NCBI RefSeq assembly: GCF_009711205.1
Contig: NZ_WMIG01000013.1
Coordinates: 48,508-112,507 of the forward strand
Direction: 5' to 3'
Length of the DNA: 64,000 bases
Source of the DNA: Paracoccus litorisediminis
GTDB taxonomy: Bacteria; Pseudomonadota; Alphaproteobacteria; Rhodobacterales; Rhodobacteraceae
Part shown: in pieces, positions 20,823-29,498 of the stretch
Numbering within the stretch: position 1 is the first letter of the stretch
Layout of the letters: every line of letters starts with the position of its first letter
Notes under the pieces: generated by a model
What the model was told of the DNA's origin: nothing
What the model saw: the letters and a program-made list of their open reading frames with translations, nothing else
The model's database searches: none
Made by a program: the position numbers and the translations under genes

Positions 20823-21732
20823 GATGCACGCAGCGCCTCTGAGCGCGCCGCCAGTGGCCTTCCATGATCATCCCGGTCTCACCACACTGGTCAGGCGCAA
20901 TGAGGCGCCTGTGCAGCGTTTTTCGCTGCTGGATCGCATCATGGTCGAGAAGGGCGACAAGTCCGACTGGGACCAGCTTCACGAGCTGCATTACAAGGCC
21001 GAGAACCTCGCGATCGGCCCGCGCTTCTGGAAGGCCACGCTGGACGGCAAGCTCGTCGGTGTCGTCGTGACCGCGGTGCCCAAGGGAATGCTGCGCGAGC
21101 GGCATCTGGTCTTTCCGAGCCTGCGCCCCGGCGCGGGCGAAACCCGTCTGACCAACACCCAGCGCTACAAGTTCCTGAACGACAACTTCCGCGTCATCTC
21201 GCGCTTCGTGCTCGATCTGCCCTATCGCGGCATCGGCGCGGGCTACCGGATGATGAACCTCGTCTCGCGCATGACCGGGCTCCAGTTCATGGAGATCCAG
21301 TCCTCGATGTCGAAATACAACCAGTTCGGCCCGCGCGCCGGCTTCCGCTTCGCGCCGCCGATGCCTGCCAACAACCAGACGAAGGTGCTGAAGTTCTTCC
21401 GCAGCCACTTCGACGCCTCGCCGATGGACTTCGAGGCCATCATGCAGGAGATCGCGGCCAAGGGCGACGAGGCGCGGATGTTCGAGATCTGCCAGGAGTT
21501 CTACTTCAAGAACTCGGCCCTCGAGAACACCACGCGCGGCGGCGACATGATCGAGGCTCGGCGCGAGAACCTGAACCTGCGCTTCCTGATCCGCGGCATC
21601 CAGCAGATGGGGCTCGCCTCGCCGATGTATGGCGTCTGGAAGAACCCCGACTGGGGCCGCACCGACATTCCCGACCGGCTGCCGCTTTCGGCCTTCGACC
21701 GGCAGGGTCCGACCGAGAGGCTGATCCTGTGA
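20812..21732 (+). CDS. GNAT-fold protein (COG2401 acetyltransferase-like half)
   Basis: A 306-residue protein. LHYKAE (59-64) and VGVVVTAVPKG (82-92) lead into the GNAT motif A region RFVLDLPYRGIGAGYRMM (131-148), where R-G-I-G-A-G is the acetyl-CoA or similar cofactor loop; MSKYNQFGPRAGF (166-178) matches the 'KYN-F-x-x-AGM' segment I associate with the COG2401 acetyltransferase half. The last 125 residues are an extra domain. The start at 20812 follows AGAGGTGCGCC and overlaps the PGDYG gene. Mom-type DNA modification enzymes also have this fold, so a base-modifying function is a possibility. Confidence 0.7.
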   Translation: MLHEMHAAPLSAPPVAFHDHPGLTTLVRRNEAPVQRFSLLDRIMVEKGDKSDWDQLHELHYKAENLAIGPRFWKATLDGKLVGVVVTAVPKGMLRERHLVFPSLRPGAGETRLTNTQRYKFLNDNFRVISRFVLDLPYRGIGAGYRMMNLVSRMTGLQFMEIQSSMSKYNQFGPRAGFRFAPPMPANNQTKVLKFFRSHFDASPMDFEAIMQEIAAKGDEARMFEICQEFYFKNSALENTTRGGDMIEARRENLNLRFLIRGIQQMGLASPMYGVWKNPDWGRTDIPDRLPLSAFDRQGPTERLIL

Positions 21733-22013
21733 AGAAGCCGCGCCGAACTGAACACCAGAGGGAGATCATGGGCATCGTGCTGCGCGAGGCGGGGCAGGGC
21801 GCCTTCCTGTCGGCCACCGAGATCTACCCGCATCTGAGCTATGCCGCCGAGGTCACGCTCGGAGCCTTGCGCAAGTCGATCGAGTTTCTGGAAAAGCAGC
21901 AGCTCGTCATCCGCGAGCGGCAGGGCCGGAGAGTCGTCATCGTGCCCACCGAGAGAGGCTACAACTGGTTCCGCCCGGCGGCACCGAGTTCGGCCGGACC
22001 ATCAACTTCATAG
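21729..22013 (+). CDS. Winged-helix DNA-binding protein
   Basis: A 94-residue protein with a GTG start overlapping the preceding stop. Residues 5-80 look like a winged helix: EIMGIVLREAG, SATEIYPHLSY, then a recognition-type helix EVTLGALRKSIEFLEKQQLV and a wing RERQGRRVVIVPTERG. It is comparable to small MarR/PadR-like regulators. As the last gene before terminase, and close to a family C inverted repeat, it is a candidate reader of one of the palindrome families. This assignment of target is inference. Confidence 0.65.
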   Translation: MKKPRRTEHQREIMGIVLREAGQGAFLSATEIYPHLSYAAEVTLGALRKSIEFLEKQQLVIRERQGRRVVIVPTERGYNWFRPAAPSSAGPSTS

Positions 22014-22038
22014 AGACCAAGGAGGAGAGCATTTTTTT

Positions 22039-22108
22039 ATCCGCGTCGGCTATATGTATCTACTAATTACTTACTAGAAGTTACTTATAATATAGCCGAA
22101 GAGGATTA
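22039..22108. repeat. Family C long inverted repeat, copy 2
   Basis: Left arm from 22039 (ATCCGCGTCGGCTATAT) pairs with 22090-22106 (ATATAGCCGAAGAGGAT) with two mismatches; the A+T-rich centre contains TTACT repeats similar to the family B half-site. It is followed by TAGGAAAA and lies just before the terminase operon. Confidence 0.75.
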
Positions 22109-22130
22109 GGAAAATTTCTTTCGAGACAGA

Positions 22131-22811
22131 ATGACAGAACAGAGCTATGGGACTGCTCCGGCCGAACAGGAAGACCTCCCGGTCGAGGCAGAGGAAGAAC
22201 TTGAAGACGAAGACGATGAGGATGTTCCGGCCAGCTCCGGCGCGTCCCGTTCGGCTCGTGAGCTGACCGATGCCGAGTTCGTCCAGGCCCGCGAGCTATA
22301 CGAGCTGGGCAAGATGGGCGTGCGCGAGCTGGCCGATCAGTTCGGCTGCTCCCGGCAGACCCTGCACCGCCGGTTCAAGAAAGTCGGCGCCAAACGCGGC
22401 TCGCGCGCCCATGAGGTCTCCAAGGCCACACAAGAGACCGTAGAGCGCTTTGCGCAGCGCCGCGCAGAGCGTATCGAAGAAACGCGCCTCAGCGGCTACA
22501 CGACGCTAAAACAGGCTCGTCTGCTCGCTCAGAAGGTGGTGATCGACGCGGTGAAGGCCAACCGGCCAATCGAGAGCACCGATGACGCACTCAAGGCCGT
22601 GCAGCGCTACAACAAGATCCTGCTCGACAACATCGCAGGCACCCTCAGCGTGCTCGATGCGGCCAACTATGTCGACGAGGAAGACCTGCCGATCCTGCAG
22701 ATCGAGGATCTGACCGCCGACGACATCCTGAAGCACCACATCTCGACCGGCGTGCTGCCAGATGACGCGACGATCGAGGATCTGAACACCGAGATCTTCG
22801 GCGATGACTAA
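22131..22811 (+). CDS. terS: Terminase small subunit
   Basis: Residues 1-40 are a disordered, very acidic tail; residues 46-85 form a helix-turn-helix (ELTDAEFVQARELYELGKMGVRELADQFGCSRQTLHRRFKKVG, here noting GVRELADQFGCS at 62-73), followed by long helices likely to oligomerise and a C-terminal acidic segment that may touch the large subunit. It directly precedes and overlaps the large terminase gene, which fixes its role in recognising phage DNA for packaging. The start is an ATG after a family C inverted repeat; GAGACAG is the weak ribosome-binding site. Confidence 0.85.
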   Translation: MTEQSYGTAPAEQEDLPVEAEEELEDEDDEDVPASSGASRSARELTDAEFVQARELYELGKMGVRELADQFGCSRQTLHRRFKKVGAKRGSRAHEVSKATQETVERFAQRRAERIEETRLSGYTTLKQARLLAQKVVIDAVKANRPIESTDDALKAVQRYNKILLDNIAGTLSVLDAANYVDEEDLPILQIEDLTADDILKHHISTGVLPDDATIEDLNTEIFGDD

Positions 22812-24132
22812 CTTCCCGGCGACGAAGCAGAACCCACCCAGCCGCCAGGTCCAGCGCCAGATCCAGCGCCTGGGCCTGCACCGGCTTCAGACGGTGGTCT
22901 TTCAGGACCGCCATCGCTTCCGGGTGATCGTCGCCGGGCGGCGCTGGGGCAAGACCCGCCTCTCGAAAACCGAGATCATCAAGGGCGCCGTCAGCAAGTC
23001 CAACCAGCTCGTCTGGTATGTCGCCCCGACCTACCAGCAGGCCCGCGACATTATGTGGGACGACCTGAAGGCGTCGATCCCGCGCAAGATGATCCAGAAG
23101 AACGGCGTCAACGAGACCCGGATGCGGATCAGGCTGATCAACGGCTCGATCATCCAGCTCAAGGGAGCCGACAACCCCGAAAGCCTCCGCGGCGTCGGCC
23201 TGAACTTGGTCGTCATCGACGAATGTCAGGACATCAAGAAGGAGACCTGGGAGACCGTTCTTCAGCCGACCCTCGCCACCACCGGCGGCCGGGCGATCTT
23301 CATCGGCTCCCCGAAGGGTTTCGACTGGTTCTACGACAATTACCAGAAGGGGCAGGCGGGCGAGGTCGTGCGCGACGAGAAGGGTCGCGATGTCGCCAAC
23401 GAGTGGAAAAGCTGGCAATTCCCGACCATCACCTCGCCCTTCATCCCGAAGAAGGAGATCGAGGCTCGGAAACGCGATATGGACCCCAAGAGCTTCGCTC
23501 AGGAGTTCATGGCCCGCTTCGAGAACGTCTCCGGCCGTGTCTACTACCCCTTCGACCGCAACGTGCATGTCGGCGATTACGACTTCGACCCGCGCCTGCC
23601 GATGTTCATCGGCATGGACTTCAACATCGACCCGATGTCGGCTGTCATCCTGCAGGAACAGCCCAATGGCGAGATCTGGGCGGTCGATGAATGCGTCCTC
23701 TACGGATCAAACGTGCTGGAGACCGGCGAGGAGCTGGCACGGCGCTACTGGCGCGAGATGAAGCGCCGGCAGGTTCAGATCTATCCCGACCCCGCGGGCA
23801 ACAACCGCAACCACGACCGGGGCGAGACCTCGCTCGAGATCCTGCGCGACCTCGGCTTCAAGGAGATCTATTTCAAGCGCAAGCACCCGCCGGTGCAGGA
23901 CCGGATCAACACCGTGAACCGCCTGCTGCGCTCCGCCGACGGCCGAGTCATCCTCAAGGTCGATCGGAGCTGCCGCAAGCTCATCGAGAGCCTTGAGCAG
24001 ACCGTCTACAAGGAGGGCAGTCGCGAGGTCGACAAGACCCGCGGCACCGAGCATGTCGGCGACGCGCTCGGCTATTACGCGGATTTCCGGCACCCGATCA
24101 AAAAGGTGCAGATTTTGGGTGTCTCGATTTGA
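22804..24132 (+). CDS. terL: Terminase large subunit
   Basis: A 442-residue DNA-packaging motor. The N-terminal ATPase has GRRWGKT (Walker A, 45-51), VAPTYQQARDIMW, and LVVIDE (Walker B with catalytic Glu140); the C-terminal RNase H-like nuclease has the metal-binding Asp272 in FIGMDFN, and a later HVGDALGYYADF near residue 417. Starts overlapping the small subunit. The gene ends 11 bases before a family B palindrome, which separates packaging from portal genes. Packaging type (cos or headful) cannot be settled from this sequence alone. Confidence 0.95.
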   Translation: MTNFPATKQNPPSRQVQRQIQRLGLHRLQTVVFQDRHRFRVIVAGRRWGKTRLSKTEIIKGAVSKSNQLVWYVAPTYQQARDIMWDDLKASIPRKMIQKNGVNETRMRIRLINGSIIQLKGADNPESLRGVGLNLVVIDECQDIKKETWETVLQPTLATTGGRAIFIGSPKGFDWFYDNYQKGQAGEVVRDEKGRDVANEWKSWQFPTITSPFIPKKEIEARKRDMDPKSFAQEFMARFENVSGRVYYPFDRNVHVGDYDFDPRLPMFIGMDFNIDPMSAVILQEQPNGEIWAVDECVLYGSNVLETGEELARRYWREMKRRQVQIYPDPAGNNRNHDRGETSLEILRDLGFKEIYFKRKHPPVQDRINTVNRLLRSADGRVILKVDRSCRKLIESLEQTVYKEGSREVDKTRGTEHVGDALGYYADFRHPIKKVQILGVSI

Positions 24133-24143
24133 GCTTGCCTTCT

Positions 24144-24157
24144 AGTAAGTGCTTACT
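24144..24157 (+). promoter_or_regulatory. Family B palindrome, copy 5
   Basis: AGTAAGTGCTTACTGTA, 11 bases after the terL stop and 30 bases before the portal start. It overlaps and thereby argues against a further upstream GTG start of the portal. Confidence 0.8.
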
Positions 24158-24187
24158 GTATTCATATGCGGAGGTATGGATACAGGC

Positions 24188-25780
24188 ATGACAACGACAG
24201 AGACCAAAGCTGTAGGTTCGGAACAGGCGCTCGCGCTCTACAATCGCGTGCATCCCGAATATGCCAAGCTCAAGGATCACTGGGAGTTCTGCAACGCCTG
24301 CTACATCGGCGGCCAGGAATGGTTCGCCGGCAACATCCATCGCTACCATAAGGAAGGCGACCAGGAATACGCCGCGCGCCTACAGCGCGCCACGCGCATC
24401 AACCACACCCGCGAAGTCGTCGACCTGATCCAGAAATACATCTTCAAGTCGCCGATCGCGCGGGATGCCTCGGCTGGCGCCGATGTGCAGGCGTTCTGGA
24501 AGAAGGCGACCCGTGACGGGCGCAATGTCGGCGAGCTGATGGCGGAGGTCTCCACGGCGACCTCGGTCTGCCAGCGCGTCGCGGTGGTCGTCGATACCGA
24601 GACCGGCCCGGTCGTCACCCTGAGCCAGGCGGAGGCCGAGGAGCACAAGCGCGCGGTCTACGCCTATGTGGTCATGCCCTGGGACATTCTCGACTATTCC
24701 TTCTCCAAGACCGACGGCAAGCTGAACTGGATCAAGCTGCGCGAGTGGGTTCGCGACGACGAAGATCCGCTCCAGGTCGACATGAACATGATCGAGCGTC
24801 AGCGTCTGTGGACGCGCGACGGCTGGATGCTCTTTTCGCGCCGCGTCCCTGTCGGCACCGAAAAGGATGGCGGCATCGAACTCAAGGACATGGGCAGGCA
24901 CGATCTCGGTGAGGTGCCGGTGCGTCTCGTCGATCACATCAGCCTGACCGGCAAGCCCTATCGCTCCGCCGGACTCGTCGATGACGTGGCCTATCTGGAC
25001 CGTCAGGTGGCGAACTACCTCTCCGACCTTGATGCCATCATCCAGGACCAGACCTTCTCGCAGCTCGCCATTCCGGCCGAGTCCCTTCCGTCCGATCAGA
25101 AGGGCGCGAAGAAAAACATGCTGGAGTTCGGCACCAAGCGTGTCTTCACCTATTCCGCGGGCATCGGCTCTTCGGCCCGCCCCGAGTTTCTCTCGCCCGA
25201 CCCCAAGCAGGCCGGCGTGATCCAGTCCACGATCGACATGATCGTGGCCCATATCTATTCGACCATCGGCCTCGCGGGCGAGCGCACCAAGCAGGACAAC
25301 GCTGTCGGCATCGACAACTCCTCGGGCGTCGCCAAGGCCTATGACTTCGAGCGCGTCAATGCGCTGCTGCTCTCCAAGGCGCAGCGCCTGCAAGCTGTCG
25401 AGAACTGGCTCGCCGAAATGGTGCGCAAGTGGAACGGCGAGCGCGCCCCGAACAACACCGATCTCGTCACCTATCCCGACAGCTTCGATGTCGCCACCCT
25501 TGGCGACGAGCTGGTCACGGCCCAAGCGCTCCAGAAGATCGAGGCACCGATCGAGCTGCGGCGCGAGCAGATGCGCGAGATCCTCGCCAAGCTGCTTCCG
25601 GCCACCAAGGACGAGACCTGGAAGAAGCTCAATGCGGCGATCGACAAGTGGGATGTGCAGCCCAAGGTCGCTCCCGGCATGGGTCAACCCGGCGCAGGCG
25701 GCAAGCCCGCAGGCGCTCCCAACCGTCAAGGCTCGGTCACGGCCAAGACACCCGCCACCCCCAAGACCAACGCCAAGTAA
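24188..25780 (+). CDS. Portal protein (DUF4055-like)
   Basis: About 530 residues. The order of features fits the DUF4055 type of portal: an N-terminal HPEYAKLKDHWEFCNACYIGG helix pair, NHTREVVDLIQKYIFKSP, a strand-rich wing and a C-terminal long helix with EAPIELRREQMREIL. It sits between terminase and scaffold/capsid, the usual portal site. GCGGAGG precedes two in-frame ATGs, 24176 and 24188; neither spacing is ideal and I list 24188. The last 40 residues are Gly/Pro/Ala-rich and probably disordered. Confidence 0.8.
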   Translation: MTTTETKAVGSEQALALYNRVHPEYAKLKDHWEFCNACYIGGQEWFAGNIHRYHKEGDQEYAARLQRATRINHTREVVDLIQKYIFKSPIARDASAGADVQAFWKKATRDGRNVGELMAEVSTATSVCQRVAVVVDTETGPVVTLSQAEAEEHKRAVYAYVVMPWDILDYSFSKTDGKLNWIKLREWVRDDEDPLQVDMNMIERQRLWTRDGWMLFSRRVPVGTEKDGGIELKDMGRHDLGEVPVRLVDHISLTGKPYRSAGLVDDVAYLDRQVANYLSDLDAIIQDQTFSQLAIPAESLPSDQKGAKKNMLEFGTKRVFTYSAGIGSSARPEFLSPDPKQAGVIQSTIDMIVAHIYSTIGLAGERTKQDNAVGIDNSSGVAKAYDFERVNALLLSKAQRLQAVENWLAEMVRKWNGERAPNNTDLVTYPDSFDVATLGDELVTAQALQKIEAPIELRREQMREILAKLLPATKDETWKKLNAAIDKWDVQPKVAPGMGQPGAGGKPAGAPNRQGSVTAKTPATPKTNAK

Positions 25781-25869
25781 CCGGCCAGGTCTGCAACAGA
25801 ACTACCGGGTCGAGAGACTGACCCACCAAACCAAGATCGCCCGAGAGACTGGGCAAGGAGACTGAACAA

Positions 25870-26799
25870 ATGTCGTATTACCAACTGATGGCCTCGAAAT
25901 ATGCCAACCGCCGGACTTTTTCGCCTGAAACCGAAGGTGGCGCTGGTGGCGCTGCTGGGGCTGCTGATGACGCCGCTGCGGGCGGTGCTGGTGCCGCCGG
26001 TGCTGACGGCGGAAATGCAGGTGATGCTGGATCGGGCGCACCGGGCGAAGCGGGCCAGGCTGATCCGGTCGTAAACGCGGGCAAGACCAAGGTCGAAAAC
26101 CCCGCCGCACTGACCGTCGAGCAGTTGCAGGCCGCGCTGGACGCCGCCAATACCGAGAAGGCTGACCTGCTGCGCGAGTCGATGGAGCGCAAGGCCAAGC
26201 TGAAGGCCTTTGATGGCGTCGACCCCGAGCGCTACCGTGCGCTGGTCGCAGCCGAGACGCAGGCCGAGCAGGCCGCTGCCGAAGCCCGCGGTGATTTCGA
26301 TCGCGTCAAGACGATGATGGCCGAGGCCCACGCCTCCGAGACCGAGGCCCTGAACGCGCGCGTCGCCGACCTGGAAGCCGCTCTTGCCGGCAAGGGCCGC
26401 GAGATCGACGAGCTGACGCTGGGCAATGCCTTCTCGGGCTCGAGCTACATCAAGGACAATATGGTGCTGACCCCGGCCAAGAGCCGCCAGCTCTACGGCG
26501 CCCATTTCGAGACCGTCGATGGCGTGATCGTTGCCTATGACAAGCCCAAGGGCGCCGCCGACCGCACCATTCTGGTCGACGCCTCGGGCAAGAACCTGCC
26601 CTTCGAGAAAGCACTGGAGAAGATCGTCGATGCGGACCCGGAGAAGAAATCGGTCCTGCGCTGGAAGGCGCGCCAAGGTGCGGGCTCTGGCTCGGACGGT
26701 TCGGGCGACGATGCTGGCAAGGCTGATACGAAACAGGCCGAGAAAGCCGAGCTTTACGGCGTGAGCCGGATCGCGGCGGGTCTGCGCGCGGGCAAGTGA
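25870..26799 (+). CDS. Capsid scaffold-type protein (DUF6651-like)
   Basis: A 309-residue protein with an extremely Gly/Ala-rich, low-complexity segment at residues 22-65, then a long Ala/Glu-rich coiled coil (80-185) and a globular C-terminal third (YIKDNMVLTPAKSRQLYGAHFE...). This layout and the position between portal and capsid fit scaffold proteins of the DUF6651 type. AAGGAGACTGAACAA stands before the ATG. It would guide capsid assembly and then be lost. A protease is not evident, so removal mode is unknown. Confidence 0.75.
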   Translation: MSYYQLMASKYANRRTFSPETEGGAGGAAGAADDAAAGGAGAAGADGGNAGDAGSGAPGEAGQADPVVNAGKTKVENPAALTVEQLQAALDAANTEKADLLRESMERKAKLKAFDGVDPERYRALVAAETQAEQAAAEARGDFDRVKTMMAEAHASETEALNARVADLEAALAGKGREIDELTLGNAFSGSSYIKDNMVLTPAKSRQLYGAHFETVDGVIVAYDKPKGAADRTILVDASGKNLPFEKALEKIVDADPEKKSVLRWKARQGAGSGSDGSGDDAGKADTKQAEKAELYGVSRIAAGLRAGK

Positions 26800-26821
26800 T
26801 CGAAAGCAGCACCTGAAAGGG

Positions 26822-26853
26822 TGTTGCAAAAAAGCCCTTGTATTTTTGCAACA
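26822..26853. repeat. TTTTTGCAACA inverted repeat after scaffold gene
   Basis: TGTTGCAAAAA (26822-26832) and TTTTTGCAACA (26843-26853) are perfect 11-bp arms around ten bases. The arm is shared with the 11.6-kb operator cluster. It may be a terminator or a regulator site just before a family B palindrome and the capsid gene. Confidence 0.65.
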
Positions 26854-26866
26854 GTTCAGGCTATAC

Positions 26867-26880
26867 AGTAAGTGCTTACT
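26867..26880 (+). promoter_or_regulatory. Family B palindrome, copy 6 (extended)
   Basis: The best copy: symmetry extends to 12-bp arms, CTATACAGTAAG and CTTACTGTATAG (26861-26886). It lies 82 bases before the capsid ATG, where the highest late expression is expected. Confidence 0.85.
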
Positions 26881-26961
26881 GTATAGCCTCTTGACGTTTG
26901 TGCCGAGGCTGTCGGTGGCACCGAAATCACGGCCCCGACGGGGCGTATCAAGGAGTGAAAT

Positions 26962-27864
26962 ATGCCCCTGTTGGCTGCCGAAGCCGCGAAGCTGTCGATC
27001 GAAGATCGTCAACGCGGTGTTATCGAAGAGATCATCAAGGACGACGCGCTGTTCGCGCTGCTGCCCTTTGTTGGCGTGACGGACGAGGTTTACTCGTATG
27101 TCCGCGAAGCGACCCTGGCGCAGGGTGCGTTCGTCGACCCCTATGAAGTGCTGGAAGAGAGCGCCTCGACGTTCACCAGCCACTCGACCAAGATCCGCCG
27201 CTTCGCTGGTCAGGTCGACATCGACAACTTCATGGATGAAGTCCAGTCGAACCTGAACCCGCAGACCGCCATCCAGCTCGCCTCGAAGGCGAAAGGGATG
27301 AGCCTGCAGTTCCGCTCGGAACTGGTGAATGGCGACACCGCTGTCAACGCCAAGTCGTTCGACGGCCTGCGCAAGCTGACCCCGGCCGGCCAGACCCTCG
27401 GCGCGGGCACCAATGGCGGCGCTCTGTCCTTCGCCCAGCTCGACGAGCTGCTGGACGCTGTGCCCAAGGGCGCTGACTGTCTGATGATGCGTCGCGGCAC
27501 CTGGCGCGCGATCCGCGCTCTGAACCGCGCCTTCGGCGGCAACGTCGCGGAAGACACGATGATCGAGAACTTCGGCCACCCGGTCAAAGCCTATGACGGC
27601 ACCCCCGTCATCATCAACGACTTCCTGCCGGCCAACGAAGTGCAGGGCACTGCGAACGAGACCTGCTCGATCTATGCTCTGCGCCTGAACGAAGCCGATG
27701 GCCTGCATGGCATCTACGGCGGCCACTCGGCGGGCGTCCGCATGGAAGAGATCGGCACGCTGGAAGACAAGGACGCGACCCGCTACCGCCTGAAGTGGTA
27801 TGCTGGCCTGGTCCTGAAGGCGACCCACGGCGTCGCCCGTCTGAAAGGCCTGACCAACATCTGA
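26962..27864 (+). CDS. Major capsid protein
   Basis: A 300-residue protein with the features of a short HK97-fold capsid protein: an N-terminal arm and helix (IEDRQRGVIEEIIKDDALFALLPF), a beta-rich E-loop-like region with FVDPYEVLEES, a spine-type helix, the 'DGLRKLTPAGQTLGAG' loop and a C-terminal domain ending RLKWYAGLVLKATHGVARLKGL. Position after the scaffold and before connector genes agrees. AAGGAGTGAAAT precedes the ATG, and a GC hairpin at about 26930-26945 in the leader may stabilise the message. Codon use is strongly biased, as expected for high expression. Confidence 0.85.
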   Translation: MPLLAAEAAKLSIEDRQRGVIEEIIKDDALFALLPFVGVTDEVYSYVREATLAQGAFVDPYEVLEESASTFTSHSTKIRRFAGQVDIDNFMDEVQSNLNPQTAIQLASKAKGMSLQFRSELVNGDTAVNAKSFDGLRKLTPAGQTLGAGTNGGALSFAQLDELLDAVPKGADCLMMRRGTWRAIRALNRAFGGNVAEDTMIENFGHPVKAYDGTPVIINDFLPANEVQGTANETCSIYALRLNEADGLHGIYGGHSAGVRMEEIGTLEDKDATRYRLKWYAGLVLKATHGVARLKGLTNI

Positions 27865-27875
27865 TCCTGCTATAC

Positions 27876-27889
27876 AGTAAGGACTTACT
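27876..27889 (+). promoter_or_regulatory. Family B palindrome, copy 7
   Basis: AGTAAGGACTTACT, 11 bases after the capsid stop and 10 bases before a terminator hairpin. Confidence 0.8.
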
Positions 27890-27899
27890 AGAATAGAGT

Positions 27900-27925
27900 G
27901 GGCGGGAGCAATCCCGCCCCTTTTC
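27900..27925 (+). terminator. Terminator or attenuator after the capsid gene
   Basis: GGGCGGG (27900-27906) with CCCGCCC (27913-27919), six-base loop, then CTTTTC. It would limit read-through from the capsid gene into the head-tail genes, and it also lies downstream of the family B site at 27876. Confidence 0.8.
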
Positions 27926-27940
27926 ACAATCGGAGAGCAA

Positions 27941-28723
27941 ATGTCTGTCATTCAATCCAAGCACCTGAAGCTCGTGCAGCAGGGCTACGAGAACTATACC
28001 GGCCCGATCGGGGCCTATGAATTTGTGGAAGGGGTCTCAATTGAAGCCATTCCGCTGATCGCCCGCGACCGCCTCTCGGTCGCCTTCCAGATGGTCGAGG
28101 TCGAAGAAGATGGCTCGGAAACTCCGGCCGGTCCCGCGCACCGCCTGCATTCGCTGCGCGATGTGACCGCCGAGGTCGCCGTGGCGATGTCGCGCCAGAG
28201 CGAGGATGAAAAGTCGGCCGAGAACGCCCAGGCCATGATCGGCGGCGAACGTGTCCGCGTCCTGCGCTCGCGCACGAACCTTGAAGCTGTTGCTGACAAG
28301 ATGGGTATCTCGGGCGTGCGCCTTGCTGCCGACCCCTGGAATGTGCGCTCGAAGGCGATCCCGGTCCTGATCGACATGATCCTGGGCGCTCAGATCACCT
28401 ATGTCGAGGCCCGCGTGCAAGAGCTGGTGGGGCAGGGTGCCGACGAGGCCGAGGCCCGCGCGCTCTTTGCGCTCAAGGACGACGTGCCGATGCCGGTCAA
28501 CCCCAAGGATGCCGAGAAGGCCGCTCTGGCTGCTGCCATGACCGTCCCGGCCAGCGAAGGCGCGGCGCCCGCAGTGGTCGAAACCCCGGTCATCGAGGAT
28601 GTCATCGCTGCCGCCGCCTCGGGCGATCTGGGCGCGTCGGTCTGGGTCGATCCTGTCGATGATGACGACGATGTGGTCGATCCCGATCCGGTCGAGACCG
28701 AAGCCTCTGTGAGCGCGGAGTAA
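27941..28723 (+). CDS. Virion structural protein candidate, 260 residues
   Basis: Unrecognised protein directly after the capsid gene, where head decoration or head-completion proteins are often encoded. Residues 1-140 look globular; residues 140-175 form a helix; the last 60 residues are acidic and Ala/Val/Asp-rich (DPVDDDDDVVDPDP), probably flexible. GGAGAGCAA precedes the ATG. No enzymatic motif. A head accessory role is inferred from location only. Confidence 0.6.
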   Translation: MSVIQSKHLKLVQQGYENYTGPIGAYEFVEGVSIEAIPLIARDRLSVAFQMVEVEEDGSETPAGPAHRLHSLRDVTAEVAVAMSRQSEDEKSAENAQAMIGGERVRVLRSRTNLEAVADKMGISGVRLAADPWNVRSKAIPVLIDMILGAQITYVEARVQELVGQGADEAEARALFALKDDVPMPVNPKDAEKAALAAAMTVPASEGAAPAVVETPVIEDVIAAAASGDLGASVWVDPVDDDDDVVDPDPVETEASVSAE

Positions 28724-28727
28724 GCTG

Positions 28728-29498
28728 ATGCGGATCTACCCCGAGGGCGCGGCCATTCTGCTGTCTCTTGATGTCGCCGGCATCGACCTCGCGGGCGGGT
28801 CCGCGACGCTGCGCGACGAGCACGGCGACGTGCTGGCCGATCTGGGCCCGGTGACGGGCGCCAATGGGCAGGAGAAGATCGAGGTGCTGGTCCCGGCCGA
28901 GCACAACGTCTTCCTGCCCAGCGATGACGAAGTTGGCGTGCGCTTCTTGCGTATCAGCTTCGCCAGCGGCGTTCGCACCGATCTGCCCTTTGGCATCGAG
29001 CGGGACGCACCGCTGCGCGAGATGGAGAACAGCTTTATGACCCTGCCGCGCGCCGTCGTCGAGGCGGCGCGCATGGTCGGGCTCGAGGATTTCAATGCGG
29101 AGGAAGATGAGGGTCGGCTCAAGGCGGCGCTGATCGAGGCCTATCGCCGCATCACCCAGCTTCGGCTCACCTATGAAACCACCGGCGCGCGCCCGCGCTG
29201 GGAAAGCCTCGATGCTCGGATCTGGGAGGATTTCACGCCCGACGCCTTCACCATCCTGCCATCGCGACTGCAGCGCGCGCTCCGCCGCGCCCAGCTCACC
29301 GAGGCAAGCGAGATCCTTCGCGGCAACGCCTATGCCTCGAAGATCGCCGCCGGCATCCAGTCTGAGACCATTGGCGAAGCGTCAATCACCTTCCGGGCCG
29401 ACGCCTCGATCAGCTCCGGCACGCATGGGGTCTCGACCTATACGATGGCGGTCCTGTCGGAGTTTCACGACACCACCATCCGCATCGGGAGGGCATGA
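28728..29498 (+). CDS. Head-tail connector candidate
   Basis: A 256-residue protein four bases after the previous gene. Residues 1-95 are strand-rich and could form a beta-sandwich; residues 100-185 are helical (FMTLPRAVVEAARMVGL, RLKAALIEAYRRITQLRLTYE) and resemble the helical bundle of head-tail adaptor proteins; the C-terminal part is strand-rich again. By position, after capsid and before small joining proteins, I take it as the adaptor. No clear family match. Overlaps the next start. Confidence 0.6.
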   Translation: MRIYPEGAAILLSLDVAGIDLAGGSATLRDEHGDVLADLGPVTGANGQEKIEVLVPAEHNVFLPSDDEVGVRFLRISFASGVRTDLPFGIERDAPLREMENSFMTLPRAVVEAARMVGLEDFNAEEDEGRLKAALIEAYRRITQLRLTYETTGARPRWESLDARIWEDFTPDAFTILPSRLQRALRRAQLTEASEILRGNAYASKIAAGIQSETIGEASITFRADASISSGTHGVSTYTMAVLSEFHDTTIRIGRA

